Assembly: GCF_000004075.3 (NCBI RefSeq)
Contig: NC_026656.2
Span: 18,672,607 to 18,736,606, forward strand
DNA: 64,000 nucleotides
Reading direction: 5' to 3'
Origin: Cucumis sativus
Taxonomy: Eukaryota > Streptophyta > Magnoliopsida > Cucurbitales > Cucurbitaceae
The stretch's first letter is position 1. Every line of letters begins with the position of its first letter. Below the pieces are notes generated by a model. It was not told the origin of the DNA and made no database searches. It worked only from the letters and a program-made list of their open reading frames with translations. The translations under genes and the position numbers were made by a program. Below are positions 23,526-35,889 of the stretch, piece after piece.

Positions 23526-26500
23526 ATCTACACAACCCACCTATTGAATGACATTACACCACAAAATTGAGATAAAGAAAAGAAATCCACAAAATTCAAA
23601 GAAAAAATTCTCCGAGATCGGAAAATTTTCCTTCTACCAACAGAACCAAAGGAAAAACATAAAGAGAATCAACCACCAAATCCATGGATCCACAAGCAAA
23701 ACAATACAAACGAATCTCAAATCCTAGGGTTCCAAAATTCCCAAACAGAAACCGAGACAAAAGAATCGAAATCAAGGGAAACAAAAGAATAAAAGAAATA
23801 CAAGAAATAATCGAAAAAATGAAACAAACCTAGTGATTAAAGAAGAAGAAGCTAACCAATCCTGCGTTCCGATATGGATCAAAAAGTAAATCTGAAACCG
23901 GAGATGAACGCGTTTGACGGAAAACCAAAATATACGTTTGAAAACGGAAGCTTCTGGCAGCCGTGTGCCCTAAACAATATTCACTGCACTTTCTCCGTAA
24001 TGCTCGTCAACGTGTTAATTATTACCACGTGTCATAACATTACTGTGTTAGATCTTTAAACTATTAAACGGTTGTGAAAGAGAGTATGGAAAGTAATTAT
24101 ATAGTCGCAGTAGGAAAAATAGAATAAATTATATCAATTTCCACTAAAAAATAGTATTTTTGATCCAAATATTTCTAAAAACTCTCCAACTTCATTGAAA
24201 TCAACAAATGGTTCTTTAACAATCCATAAATCTTCAAATTTAAGTCAACTATGGTCTAACTCTAATCTATCAATTTGTACACAATATTGAGTCCACGCCA
24301 TGAACTAAAAAGAAATATAAATTAAAAAATTAATAAGACTTACAATTTCCAACTTCGGTTCCTTATGTACTTTTGTTTCTAGACATTAAATTTATTCGTT
24401 TTGAACTTTCTACTTCTAAATAGTCACAGTCTTTGTAAATAACTTATAGGCAGTACATACTTAGATTTATTGTGTAGACCCTGCATAAATTTTAATAATC
24501 CGCCAACACTAAATGGCTATAGTAATTAAAAAACATTTTTATAAATAAATAATTAAAAAACAAATTATTTACCTTTAATGTGAAAAACACAAAAAAAATT
24601 ATAAAAATTTGTCAAAAATATATATCATTCGACAAAATATTTATTATTCATATAAAAATCAAGTGGGATGAATTTTGTTTTTTAGTGATTTTGTTCGATA
24701 AATAGTTTGTCAAACTTTTATATTTATGGAGAGGAAAGACGGAGAATGGGTACAAGTATATTTTTCTATTTTGTTATTTTTATAATTTTTTAAAAAAAGA
24801 AAAAAATGACATAGTATCATGTACTATAAATTTTCTCCTTTTCGTTCCTCTATTAATTTCAATGTATTTAAGTGGTTACTTTTTATTGAAAGCATGTGAA
24901 CTAAAAAAATTGTAAATATTAAAATGAACTAAAATCAAAAGTATAGTGACAAATAATATTTAAACGGTTTATTAAAAAATAGATGACTGGTATTGTTTAC
25001 TTTTTATTTTGATCCAATACCTCAAGTGAAGAAGGTATGAGGAAAGCTAAGTTTGCAAGTTGTAACTTTCCTTCTCCAAGAAGTTTGAAACCTCATGTTG
25101 ACCTCTTAAAAAAGGAATTAACTAAATGGAAAAAAAAAAGGAATTGGTAGAAAATCTAAAAATATAAATTTGAAAGTAAAAACAAGTTATATATTCTCTA
25201 CAAGTGTCTATTAAAAAAATGATTGTCAAGGATAATAGCAAATAAATTGAACAACGTCTCAAATGCTTCTAGCTAATTCACAAGCAATTCTAAATATAGT
25301 TGTTAACCTAAAACCCAAATACCTTGTAATTAAATAAGGTATATTTGTTGAAATTGTGCATGTTTAGGTATTCATAGCCGAAAAGAATCCAACTTCACAA
25401 AATCTTCAAAGTCTTCGATTAGTTGCATAAAATATTGGAGCTTCAAGTTTTGTCATCCTCAAAACTTTTAAAGTATTCATACATTCAACGCAAATCAAAA
25501 GATTTTCTTCTTGTTGACCATCTTCTTCGTCAAACCGATTACAACCATCTTATTCATCCAACCGATTATAGATTTTTTTCCGTTTAGCGCAAAGACGAGC
25601 TTCTTCAAGAGATTTCCTTCTTCACTCGTTTTAGCTCAATTTATTTCATTTGGCGTGACTGGACGTGTGATGCATGAAGGAACAAGTGGCACAAAGGTGC
25701 TCGACTTCGGATGAAGTAAAAATGCGACTAGCGGCGTGCAAAACAAGTGGCGCAAAGGTGCTCGACTTCGGATGAAGTAAAAATGTGACTAGCGGCGTGC
25801 AACAGAGGAGACGTTTCCTTATGGCTTAGTTCCAGGTCAACATAATGGAGGGGATGACTACAAAAGTGGAGATCTCGACTGGACGGAGAACACTTGAATG
25901 GAGCTGTCGTCGGCGGCTAGAGTTTGGTGAGAGTGAAGAAGATGATGAATAGTAATAATAAATATTATTATATTATTATTTTCCCTTAAATATCCTCTTT
26001 TTCCTTCTTTTATTTTCCAATTTAAATAACAAAATATTTCTTCTCAACCAATTTATTCCAAAAATAAAATATTCAATTATTTTTATAAATTTTGAAATAT
26101 AAATAATTCGAGAATATTAAATTTATGTTTTCAATTATTTTGGAGATATGAAGCAAAAGACACTATTTTAGGGAATGATAAAAAATTTAATAACATAAAT
26201 GGTTGATCTTAACACGATTTTAGAGTTGATAAAATTTTAAATTCAATACCTATTTTTATAAATTTTCAAAGCAATTTTAATATGTCGCCGGTTTCAAATC
26301 AAAATTTAAAATCTATTTTTAAAAAATAATTATGAAAAATAGATAAAAGATATTAACGAGATAATTCTAAAATTTTGAAATTATGTTTGACATCGTTTTA
26401 AGGAAATCAATCAAGTAATCTGATTATCGAAAAGATCAAAATTTTCTTAGAATAATCCTATTACATCATAATTATAGGGTAAGATACCATTTTAATTTCA

Positions 26501-27266
26501 ATTTATTATTATGTTAAATATCATCATGTTCATATAATTTATAATTTAGTTTTTTTTTTTATAAAAATTAATGGAATGATATTATTAGTTAGATAGAACT
26601 GTTGGCTTCTCATTTTCAAGTTGTTATTTAATAGGTACAAAATCATATCTTAAAAAATAATTATTTATAGTAAACATTTAAATAAAAATATCTCTATTTA
26701 TTATACTAAAACAATAATTTTGGAATTGGTAGGTAATTTGAAGGGTTAACTTTAAACCAACCAATAATTAAAAAAAAAAATGTATGGTTTCTAGAAATAG
26801 AAGCGTTCCACACTTTTCCTTTTTCTTGGAAGACAATCCAACTCCCTCTCTAGTCTTCTTTAGAATTTAGTTTGTATTTTTTCTAAAACCCAAAATTTCT
26901 AATTTACACCAAAATAAAAAATTATATTTAAACTCATTTTTATCATGTTGTAGAGTCAATATTTAAATTAAAAAGAAAATAGTAAGCTTTTAATAATTGT
27001 CAATTTTTTGGGCATGTATAATAATAATAATAATAATTGTAGTAAATTTGATCCCTCGAAACGAACCGTCCTTTTGGCTCTGACGATGGCCCAGTTTACT
27101 AGTCGGCGTCGTTTTGTTCATATCGTAATGTAATACGGTTTTGTCTAATTAAATTTAATATTCATTATTAATAAATTTACATAATCTCGATTTTTTATTA
27201 TGTATATATATTGATGAATGATGTTATGAATTTGTTTTTTTTATTGTGGAAACCCTTAAAGGTCTA
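23526..27266. other. RING leader, intergenic DNA and ELO-like promoter
   Basis: About 23526-23870 is the divergent leader of the RING gene. The rest is very AT-rich. It contains the 61-base tandem duplication at 25681-25802 inside a GC-richer patch (about 25500-25940) whose origin is unclear; it could be a decayed retroelement fragment. A TATA-like box at 27203-27210 lies about 57 bases before the ELO-like start codon. No other gene is visible. Confidence 0.5.
25681..25802. repeat. 61-base tandem duplication, two copies
   Basis: Copy 1 at 25681-25741 and copy 2 at 25742-25802 are identical except for two G/A or C/T changes (positions 25691 versus 25752, and the GCGACT/GTGACT difference near the end). 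The near-identity shows a recent duplication in otherwise unremarkable intergenic DNA. Confidence 0.85.
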
Positions 27267-28112
27267 ATGCCGACGGTTCCGCTGTTTCGATACTGGCTAT
27301 CGGAGCATTCTTCTATTGTCAATTTCCGATGGAGCCACACCCAATCATGGGGCTCCACCTGGTCTTTTCTCGTTTTCGCTGTCACGCTTTACATCCTCGC
27401 CGCCGTATTTCTCCGTCTTTTATTGATCATCCTCCGCCGTCCACGTCCTGTCCCACTTGGTCCGGTTCCGGCTATCCATAGTCTCTCCATGGCTGTAATC
27501 TCGGTTGTTATCTTCACCGGAATGCTCCTCTCGACTGCGGCGGAGATTCGTGACACACGGTGGCTCTGGCGACGGAGTAGAACGAGAACCAATCCATTTC
27601 AGTGGCTGCTTTGTTTTCCAATTGGCACACGTCCTTCAGGACGCGTGTTCTTCTGGTCGTATGTTTTTTACCTCTCTCGATTCCTCCATCTCCTCCGTAC
27701 CTTTTTCACCGTCCTCCGCCGCCGTCGCCTCCCATTTTTCCACCTATTTAACCAATCCATTCTCATTCTCACTTCCTTTCTTTGGCTCGAATTCTCACAG
27801 TCGTTTCAAATTCTTGCCATTCTCTCCACCACGCTCCTCCATGCCCTTGTCTACGGCTACCGATTTTTAACCGTCGTGGGGTTTCCGGCCGCCTCCTTCC
27901 CGTTCGTACTCAATTGCCAAGCTGCTCTGCTTTCTTGCAACTTACTCTGCCATTTTGGGGTGTTTTCGTTTCACGTTTTGAAAGGAGGGTGCAATGGCAT
28001 TGGAGCTTGGGCGTGCAACTCCGTGCTTAATTCCGCCATTCTTTTGCTGTTCGTGAAATTCTACAAGGAAAGTCGATCGGATTTGATTTATAAGAAACCA
28101 ACGAAATTTTGA
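27267..28112 (+). CDS. ELO-family (GNS1/SUR4) membrane protein with altered histidine box
   Basis: Intronless, 281 residues. The frame extends to 27246, but that codon is GTG; the first ATG is 27267. Six to seven hydrophobic segments and the SYVFYLSRFLHLLRTFF and YGYRFLT regions place it in the ELO family of very-long-chain fatty acid condensing enzymes (ER). The expected HxxHH catalytic box, which should lie just after the LRRRRLPFF segment, reads HLFNQ (159-163), so only the first histidine remains. As I recall, the plant relatives at At1g75000 and near HOS3 share this loss, so the protein may not be a classical elongase. The C-terminus is basic (KKPTKF), compatible with ER retention. It sits between the RING and LPAT4 genes, as in Arabidopsis. 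Confidence 0.88.
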   Translation: MPTVPLFRYWLSEHSSIVNFRWSHTQSWGSTWSFLVFAVTLYILAAVFLRLLLIILRRPRPVPLGPVPAIHSLSMAVISVVIFTGMLLSTAAEIRDTRWLWRRSRTRTNPFQWLLCFPIGTRPSGRVFFWSYVFYLSRFLHLLRTFFTVLRRRRLPFFHLFNQSILILTSFLWLEFSQSFQILAILSTTLLHALVYGYRFLTVVGFPAASFPFVLNCQAALLSCNLLCHFGVFSFHVLKGGCNGIGAWACNSVLNSAILLLFVKFYKESRSDLIYKKPTKF

Positions 28113-30894
28113 AATGGGATTGCTCTGTTCGTGTTTTTGTTGGGGAATATTGAACCCAAATTAATGGGAATAGGGTGTCATTGTAAAGGTTGTTTATATT
28201 AGAAGCCCGTCATTGAATGCACAGTGTTTATTCTTAAGATCTAAGGAATAGACTTTGTCAAATGTAAAAACTTATTTACACATCATATAATTTTTTCTCA
28301 AATATTTAAGAAATTAACTGCTATCCTATATTCTTATTAGTGCTTTTTGTTATTAGATTCAATTTGTTAAATATATATTTGAAAGACAATTATGTTTCAT
28401 TTTTGAATATGTTGCTAAGCTAAATGCATATTTAAAAACCACAAATAGAACTTTGTTTCTATTAGATTCATTAATTTTCAATTTTTTGCAAGTGTTTGAT
28501 AGATTTATTAATTGTAAGTTCCCTTTCACTACGTTAGTATTGATGTGATTTTAGTTGATTTTGACCTTTTTGTTATCTTGATTTATTTTAGATTATCTAC
28601 TTCTTTGTTTATCTTATTCTAAACAAATGGAAATAATTTTGTTATGGAAAAAACAAAAAGGAAACACCTTATCTCTGTTGGAAAATTTTAACACTTAAAA
28701 ATAAATTAGATGAAAAAAAAAAAACCTATAATTTAAAATTCAAATCAAAATTTAACCTACAATTACACAAATAAAAAAACTTATCACAATATGAAATAAA
28801 AATTGAGAGAAAATTGAGGTTGGTGAGTGAGTTTATAGATAACAAATAATTGCTTTTTTTTAAGAAGATGGTAAGCTGTGTTAATATATATTAATTACAA
28901 CATAGCATAATAATAATGTATACATTTGACATCACATGTCATCGATTAAAATGCCAAAAATTTGAATTTCCATCTAATATATAATACTAAAAAAGTCCTG
29001 AATTTTCAATCATACTTAAATCATAAAAAAAATTGTTTAATTAGAAAGAAGATATACCCTTGTAATAGAAAATTCTAATAGATTTAACTGTTGGTTAGTG
29101 AAAAAAAGCAAACAAGATAAAAGATAATAATTTGAAATCTAAAATGATTTATAGAAGAAATAAATCAGGTTTAATAAACAAAAGATGAAAAAGAAAAAAT
29201 GCTACTAAAATGCTCATATCTCATATATTAACTTTGATTGTTTAAAAAAGAAATTAAATTTCATAAAGTATATTATAAAAAGGAAACACTAATGGAGCCG
29301 TATACAATGAATATTTGATTGAGTTAATAGAAAATGGCGAGGTCTATTTCCCCAATTTAGCATGTGTGTTAGTTTTCAACAACTCCCACCAAATACCCCA
29401 TTTTGTCCCTACTTCTTTTTCGGGCAATTGGTTTCTGAGAAGGGTAAATCTGGAAATACACCCGCCCATTTACAAAATATTCGTCGGTTTGTCCAAAAGT
29501 CTAAACCCAACTCCGCCTCCGCCTCCACCTCCAACCTCTTATCTCATTTTGTGATTTTTTTTTCTTTTATAAAAAATCACATTTTTATTTTGTTCCATTT
29601 TTGTTTGTAATTTCAACTTTTTCTACCCATTTTCTACTATTTTAATTTTGAGAACATAATGACAATAATTTTTATTTTTACTTCTAATAAATACACAAGG
29701 ACAAAATAATCTCATATTTACATTTTTAATTTACGGAATGTATCACAAAGAAAAAGAGATAAATGTGAGAATGTTACTATAAGTCTATATAAGTTTTGGT
29801 CTTACACGATGTGACATTAGCCTCTACACGTTTTTACACGTAAATCAACATCCAAATTAAATCAAAGTAGTGTAGAGCTAAATTTGAATTGTATTGCTAA
29901 CATGTATAATGAGATGAATTACTTCTATTCACTCTTAAAATATTAGGATCAATTTTTTCAAAATGATAGCTTAATAGGCAATTTTTTGCCTACTCGACTT
30001 CATTCTACCGCATGGAGGGTGAATTGTTAAAGTCGAAATCCTACTCAAACAACCATTATATAGTATTAAATCCCTCTTGAGATATAACTTATGTACATGG
30101 GTTAGAATGGAAGGTCAAAATTTTAAAGGTTAATAAAGTGAATTAGTTTGATTAATTTTATGTATAAGAATGAAAATGTTACCTAAGCAGAGTTAAAGGT
30201 GAGGTTAAAATGTGTGAATTAGTTTAGTAGTAAAATTGATTTCACAAGCAGCCTCTCCTTTTCCTCATCCCTTACTTACCTTTCGTTAATCTGAATTTTC
30301 CCAATCTCATATTATTATTTTTATCGTTATTTTTCTTTGCAATTTTAACTTTCAAAATTCTCTCTCTTCCGATAATCATCATTTGGTCCCAATTTACCAT
30401 TTTTCGCGATTCCCTGTGCCATTACATTAGATAAGAACACACCCAGTTTCAAATTTTTTTCAAGAATTTTAAGAGGACCCGAACAAAATTTTCTTCAATC
30501 TCTCTCTTTCTCTTCGGTTTCTGAGGTAATTCTTGCACCTATAGAATGCATTTGTTTTTTGTTTTTTTTTTTTAATGTAATTCAGCTGTTCTTATTAGCT
30601 TTAGATCTGTATTTGAATTCAGCATCACTCTGAAAATTGTTCTTGTTCCTTAAATTGGTATCTGCTTTTTCGTAATTCCCTTTTTGGGTTTTCCTTGGAA
30701 TGGAATCCTTGATGCCTTTTGGAATGATTCTATTGGGGATTTCAGTTTATTTGTCTTTTCCATGTCTTGAGTTGTTTAAATTTCATTAGATTTGATGAAG
30801 AAATTGTGAATCTCTTAAGGGATGTAAAAAAACGTGTGTTTGTTTGCAGCCCCCATCTGTAGGAGAGGAATTCTTTGAATCGGTTCTTGGAAGA
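28113..30894. other. Intergenic region and LPAT4 leader
   Basis: AT-rich, with no gene recognised. In Arabidopsis the plastid-division gene ARC3 lies at this position; no trace of it is visible here. The end contains the LPAT4 5' leader: a TC-rich exon ending at 30525 and a leader intron 30526-30849 (GT-AG). Confidence 0.6.
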
Positions 30895-32612
30895 ATGGAT
30901 GTTTCTACGCCTCTGCAGTCTGATAATACACAAAAACATAAATCTCTTAGTCCTGTTAGGCTAATGAGAGGGGTGATTTGTTTAGCGGTGTTTCTATCAA
31001 CTGCTTTCATGTTCTTAGTGTATTTTGCGCCTGTAGTTAGTATCTCTTTGCGCCTTTTTAGCTTGCATTACAGTAGGAAGGGCACTTCCATTCTATTTGG
31101 TTTCTGGCTGGCCCTGTGGCCCTTTCTGTTTGAAGTGATAAATGGGACTAAAGTTGTCTTCTATGGGGATGATATACCAGCAAATGAACGTGTTTTACTA
31201 ATTGCCAACCACAGAACTGAAGTTGATTGGATGTATTTGTGGGACCTTGCATTGCGAAAAGGGTCCTTAGGCTGCATCAAATACATCCTTAAAAGCAGCT
31301 TAATGAAGCTGCCTCTTTTTGGTTGGGGATTCCACATTTTGGAGTTCATTCCTGTTGAAAGGAAATGGGAAATCGACGAACCGGTTATGTGCCAAAGACT
31401 TTCAACGTTTAAAAATCGTCGAGATCCCTTGTGGCTTGCTGTTTTTCCTGAGGGAACCGACTTTACGTATACCTTCCACTCCCTTTCTACTATATTCAAG
31501 TTTTTTTTTTTTTTTTTTTTTTTCTGTTTAAATATATTCCTCTACTAAGCAAAGAAAGGATGGGATTGGTCAAAACCATCCATTCCTCCTTTCAATCTTA
31601 ATGGTATGGTTGCAAAAATTATGCCTGATCTATTAGCTAGTTTGAGCTTTGAAATTTTAGCTTTTGTTCTTGATGATCTTTCTGCACTTAACAACTTGTC
31701 AACTCACATGAAAGTTACGTGTAGGGAGGCAAAATGCAAGAAGAGTCAAGCATATGCTGCTGAAGTTGGACTTCCAGTGCTGAAAAACGTTTTACTTCCG
31801 AAAGCAAGAGGTTTTTGTGCTTGCTTACAAACCCTACGAGGTTCGCTTGATGCTGGTTCGTTTCTTAAAACTCGAAACTCTTTGCTCTCATTGCTTTTAT
31901 GCGATATGGAAGAGATTTTCTTCTTTCTGTTGGTGAAGAACGTGGTATCTGCTCAATGGTTACTACACCATATGGCTAATAGACTGAAAGCTAATCATGC
32001 TTATGTGTGATAATCCCAGCTTTAGTGAAAGACATCTTTTCATCAAGATGATATAAATAAATGCTTCGCACGAAAGAATATTTGAAATGATTGTGTTTAT
32101 TTTGCCTTATCTTCTGGTCCTGGTTTTGCTTACCTTTTTCGTAATTAACTTGTATCTTTGTAGTGTATGATCTGACTATTGCCTACAAGGATCAGTGCCC
32201 TACCTTTATGGATAATGTCTTCGGCATCGGTCCTTCCGAAGTTCACATTCATATTCAACGAATCCCTGTTGGTGAGATCATCCCCGCATCAGATGAAGGT
32301 GCTTCTGCTTGGTTAATGGATAAATTCAAGCTCAAGGATCACTTGCTCACATATTTCACTGCCAATGGCTATTTCCCCGAGTCAAGAGAAGAAGAAAAAC
32401 TTTCTGACTTCCAGTGCACAATGAACTTCATACTGGTTGTTTCCGTGACAGCCATATTTGCTTGCCTTACTTTGTATTCATATTGGTCCAGAGTTTATGT
32501 AGTTTTATCTTGTATATGTCTTGCTTCCGTTACATATCTCAGAGTACAACCAGAGCAAGATTTAGGGGTTTTGATATCAACGTTCATTAGCAAGAAACAA
32601 AGCATTGAATAA
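30895..32612 (+). CDS. LPAT4: 1-acyl-sn-glycerol-3-phosphate acyltransferase, LPAT4/5 type
   Basis: Three coding exons (30895-31466, 31725-31855, 32164-32612) join in frame to 383 residues. The upstream extension of the frame starts at TTG inside the leader, so the ATG at 30895 is used. The acyltransferase motif NHRTEVD (105-111, the HX4D active site) and motif FPEGT (184-188) are intact. Hydrophobic segments lie near 25-55 and 65-80, and two more lie near the C-terminus. LPAT4 and LPAT5 act in the ER and convert lysophosphatidic acid to phosphatidic acid, as part of membrane and storage lipid synthesis. Intron 1 contains a run of about 23 T. The gene order with the ELO-like, thaumatin-like and AFR genes matches LPAT4 (At1g75020). 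Confidence 0.95.
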
Positions 32613-33773
32613 CATTCTTTACAGGATGATACATGATTTTTTTGAGGTGAAGCTTTCTCAAATGCATTAACTATTTTGCTTAGATTGGTATTGAATTTTC
32701 GTGTAGAAACAGATCATTAAATTTTTTACATAATGGGTCCCCATAAGCTAATGAAATCTTTGCTTCTCTAGATTCTATTGTCTCTTGGCCTATAAATGGA
32801 CAGGCAGAAACTGAGCTCAAAAGGGTGTTTGTAGCTATATTATCTATTCATTTATCTCTTTTGCCTAGCCTTTTTCTTCCATATTTCATCACTTGATGAT
32901 CTATCTCAGAAACCCACTTGCGTATATGATGTGAAATCCTGGCTTTTGAAGGAGAGACCCCATTTTAGAATTTCAACTCTAAACCTGCTCCATTCTCATC
33001 TTATGATGATCTCAAGTTCATCACTTGACTGTGAGCAAAAATGGGTGGCCACCAGAGAGAATTAAGTGATTAATGTGAAAACTAAAACGCGTATTATGCA
33101 TCAGAACTGAGACAAAGATATGGGAATAGCAAGTGATTAATTGAAATAATGCAATATTTATTACACACGCACACCAACTGTTTGTTAAAAGTTCCAAACC
33201 AGCAAAATGGATATTGTTGTGTTAGGTGACCGAAAAAACAGCAGGCTGCGGTAGTCCCCGTGCCATGGCCTACCTTGATTGCTAGCTTATGCCTACAACT
33301 TGGCCATGGAAGAATGTTCGGATGGAAGCCCATTTCTGAAAAGCCACCAACTTCTTCTCTTAGAAGGTGGGTGGAAGTTGGAATGAGACAAAGCACATGC
33401 TTTTGTTAACTGCTTTTTGTGGTCGTGGGCTGATTGTTCGGATAAAATGGGGAAGTCGGCATTCACGATTACCTCAGTTCTCTTCTGTTGTCTCTCGACA
33501 TCTCCACTTTCTACCTCCTTCTTCCCTCACCCCTGTTTTTGGCCATTTCGGTTAATTGTGCTCAACCTGATGGTGAAACTGAAACCCCATTCTTTTTCTC
33601 TTTTCCATTCTCCACGTGGCTTCTTTGTCCCCATCGTTCACGAAAAGATTGGTTGAAATATCTTTTTCCCATCATTAACTAATATAAATACACAACTCCA
33701 TTCTGCGTTTCTCTTCATCTAATTACCTGAAATTCTTGTTTCTGTCTCTGCTGCTTACTTGGATTAAAGGAAA
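32613..33773. other. LPAT4 3' region and thaumatin-like promoter
   Basis: No coding exon. A TATA box (TATAAATA, 33683-33690) lies about 84 bases before the thaumatin-like start codon, with a TC-rich leader after it. The antisense and sense open frames around 33094-33680 overlap this promoter and have no family support. Confidence 0.6.
33683..33690 (+). promoter_or_regulatory. TATA box of the thaumatin-like gene
   Basis: TATAAATA, about 84 bases upstream of the ATG at 33774, gives a plausible leader of about 50-55 bases. TATA-dependent promoters are typical for inducible PR-type genes. Confidence 0.55.
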
Positions 33774-34663
33774 ATGGCTTCCCCATCAAGTTTTTTTCTT
33801 CTGCTAGTTGTGTTGTCTCTTGGTAACGCCTTGTGGTTTAATGTTCTCTGTTCTTCTTTTTACCTTTGATCAACTGGGTTTATTTCAATATCGTTTCTTT
33901 TTCCTGTTTTCGTTAAGTGTTTTGGTTAATTAGATTACGATTGGTTTCCTGTTTGGAAATTGGGTTGTGCAATGCTGCAGGAAATTTGGCTTTTGCGACT
34001 GTTTTTACGCTTCAGAATCATTGCAGCTATACACTATGGCCGGGAACACTCTCAGGCAATGGCGCAGCAGTTCTTGGCGACGGCGGATTCCCTCTAGCTC
34101 CCGGTGCGTCGGTGCAATTGCCTGCTCCCCCGGGCTGGTCCGGGAGGTTCTGGGCAAGAACTGGCTGCGACTTCGATGGCTCTGGCAATGGGAAATGCCA
34201 GACGGGTGACTGCGGCGGCACACTTAAATGCAACGGCGGTGGCCTGCCACCCGTCACGCTGGCGGAGTTCACTATCGGCTCAAGCAGTGGCAACATGGAT
34301 TTCTACGACATTAGCCTCGTCGACGGCTACAATGTGGGTATGGGCGTCCGAGCAAACGGAGGCACCGGCGACTGCCAGTACGCCGGTTGCGTCTCGGACG
34401 TGAATGGAATCTGCCCGTCGGAGTTGCAGGTGACTAATTCGGGCTCCGTGGTGGCCTGTAAGAGCGCTTGCGCCGCTTTCAATACGCCGGAATTTTGCTG
34501 CACCAATGATCACTCAACGCCGCAGACATGCCCTCCGACGAAGTACTCAGAGATGTTCAAGAACGCCTGTCCGTCGGCTTACAGCTATGCATACGACGAC
34601 GCTTCTAGCACATGCACATGTACCGGCTCCGATTACCTCATTAGCTTTTGCCCCTCCGGTTGA
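33774..34663 (+). CDS. Thaumatin-like protein (PR-5 family)
   Basis: Two exons (33774-33822 and 33981-34663) give 243 residues. The single intron splits the signal peptide, which likely ends after FA at residue 22. The family signature GNGKCQTGDC is at 85-94. The acidic-cleft residues are visible as R76, E112, D126 and D131. There are 17 cysteines rather than the usual 16; the extra one is in the CTC pair at 228-230. Members of this family are secreted, often antifungal or cell-wall and stress related; some bind beta-glucans. The open frame on the opposite strand is a shadow. Position between LPAT4 and AFR is conserved in Arabidopsis (PR5/ATLP cluster). Confidence 0.95.
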
Positions 34664-35889
34664 TCCATTACTATTCAACATCTTTTTACCTTTATCTTTC
34701 AATTACATTTTTACTTCAATTTCATGAATCATTAAAAGTCTTCTCTTTTTCTTTTTTAAATAAAAAAAGATATTGCAAGCCAATGCAATATTAAATAGCA
34801 ACTAACTTGGTTTAAATTTTTTAAATCATAAATGCACTCTGTTGTTATTAACATATTACTATCACTTTTTTTTAGTATGAAGACATTAATCGATTACACA
34901 CCAACATTTGATCATATTACATAGATATTACTTTCTATCTGTACATGGTTTATCATAGCAATCCAAACAAATTTATGATCATATAAATAAGAAGAAACGT
35001 GGAACTTACCTTTGTGTGTGTGGGAAATAGAAATGGGAGGTCCAAAGTCAATTTTAGTAGCCAAATGGAAACATTTAAAAAGAGAAATAGTTGGGAGTTG
35101 AAACTAAAAGGCCAACAAAGACATGAATGACCTATCTCTATAAACTTTACTTTTTTAACATATAATTTTGTATTACTTTCAAACCAATCAACCTTTTTTC
35201 ATTTTTGGGTAATTCTTTCATTCTCTTTAATAATAAGTATGGGTAGCCACATATTCGAAATAGGAATTGATGTTTAATGGAAGTGATTTCATATCATGGT
35301 TGAACCGTGAAAGATGGGGTTTACAAATTCTCATGGAACAAACCCCTGGATCATTACTTCTTTCTCAAGCTAAAAAAAGAGCACATTGGAATCAACATGG
35401 ACTATGAAGCAAAGAAAGAGAATTGATTTCATGAACTGATATGTAGAATTAGTAGAATGAAAAGAAGATAACAAAAATTAAGGAGAAAGAAAGCTTTTTT
35501 TTTTTCTTTTTTTCTTTTTTTTTTTCTAATTTTTGAAGGGCCTTCGGCCAGTTTTATGTTATACATCAACAAAGCTTTTCCAACTTCACCTTTTCTTTCT
35601 TTTTCTTTTTTTTTTTACCTCTCATGGCTTTCATACACTTACAAATTCTCTCTACAAATAGCTTTCACTTTTGAAAGCCTAAAACTTGACAAACTTTCAA
35701 CCCAATTTTTCCTTAAATCATTTTTGGGTTGAGCACAACTCCAAACCTAAATCTAAAGGCATTTGCATTGCCAACTCTACCCTAAGTTAAGACCCCTTGG
35801 TAAAATTACAAACCCGATGGATAATAACAAAATCAAAAGAAGAAAAAAAGAAAAAGAAAAAGAAAAAGAAGACCCTACTACAACTGAGA
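34664..35889. other. Intergenic spacer between convergent genes
   Basis: AT-rich 3' regions of the plus-strand thaumatin-like gene and the minus-strand metallopeptidase gene. Long T and TC runs lie around 35490-35620. Nothing else is visible. Confidence 0.6.

Noticed and set aside
28113-30525. Search for an ARC3 gene or pseudogene expected from Arabidopsis gene order
   Set aside because: No exon-like sequence or FtsZ-like motif was seen in this interval on either strand.
31606-32010. Open frame of 134 codons within LPAT4
   Set aside because: It covers intron 1, exon 2 and part of intron 2. Only the exon-2 piece matches the acyltransferase family, so the rest is read-through of introns.
34104-34403. 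Long alternative-frame and antisense open frames over the thaumatin-like gene
   Set aside because: They are shadows caused by the GC-rich coding exon; the true frame has the family signature and all conserved cysteines.
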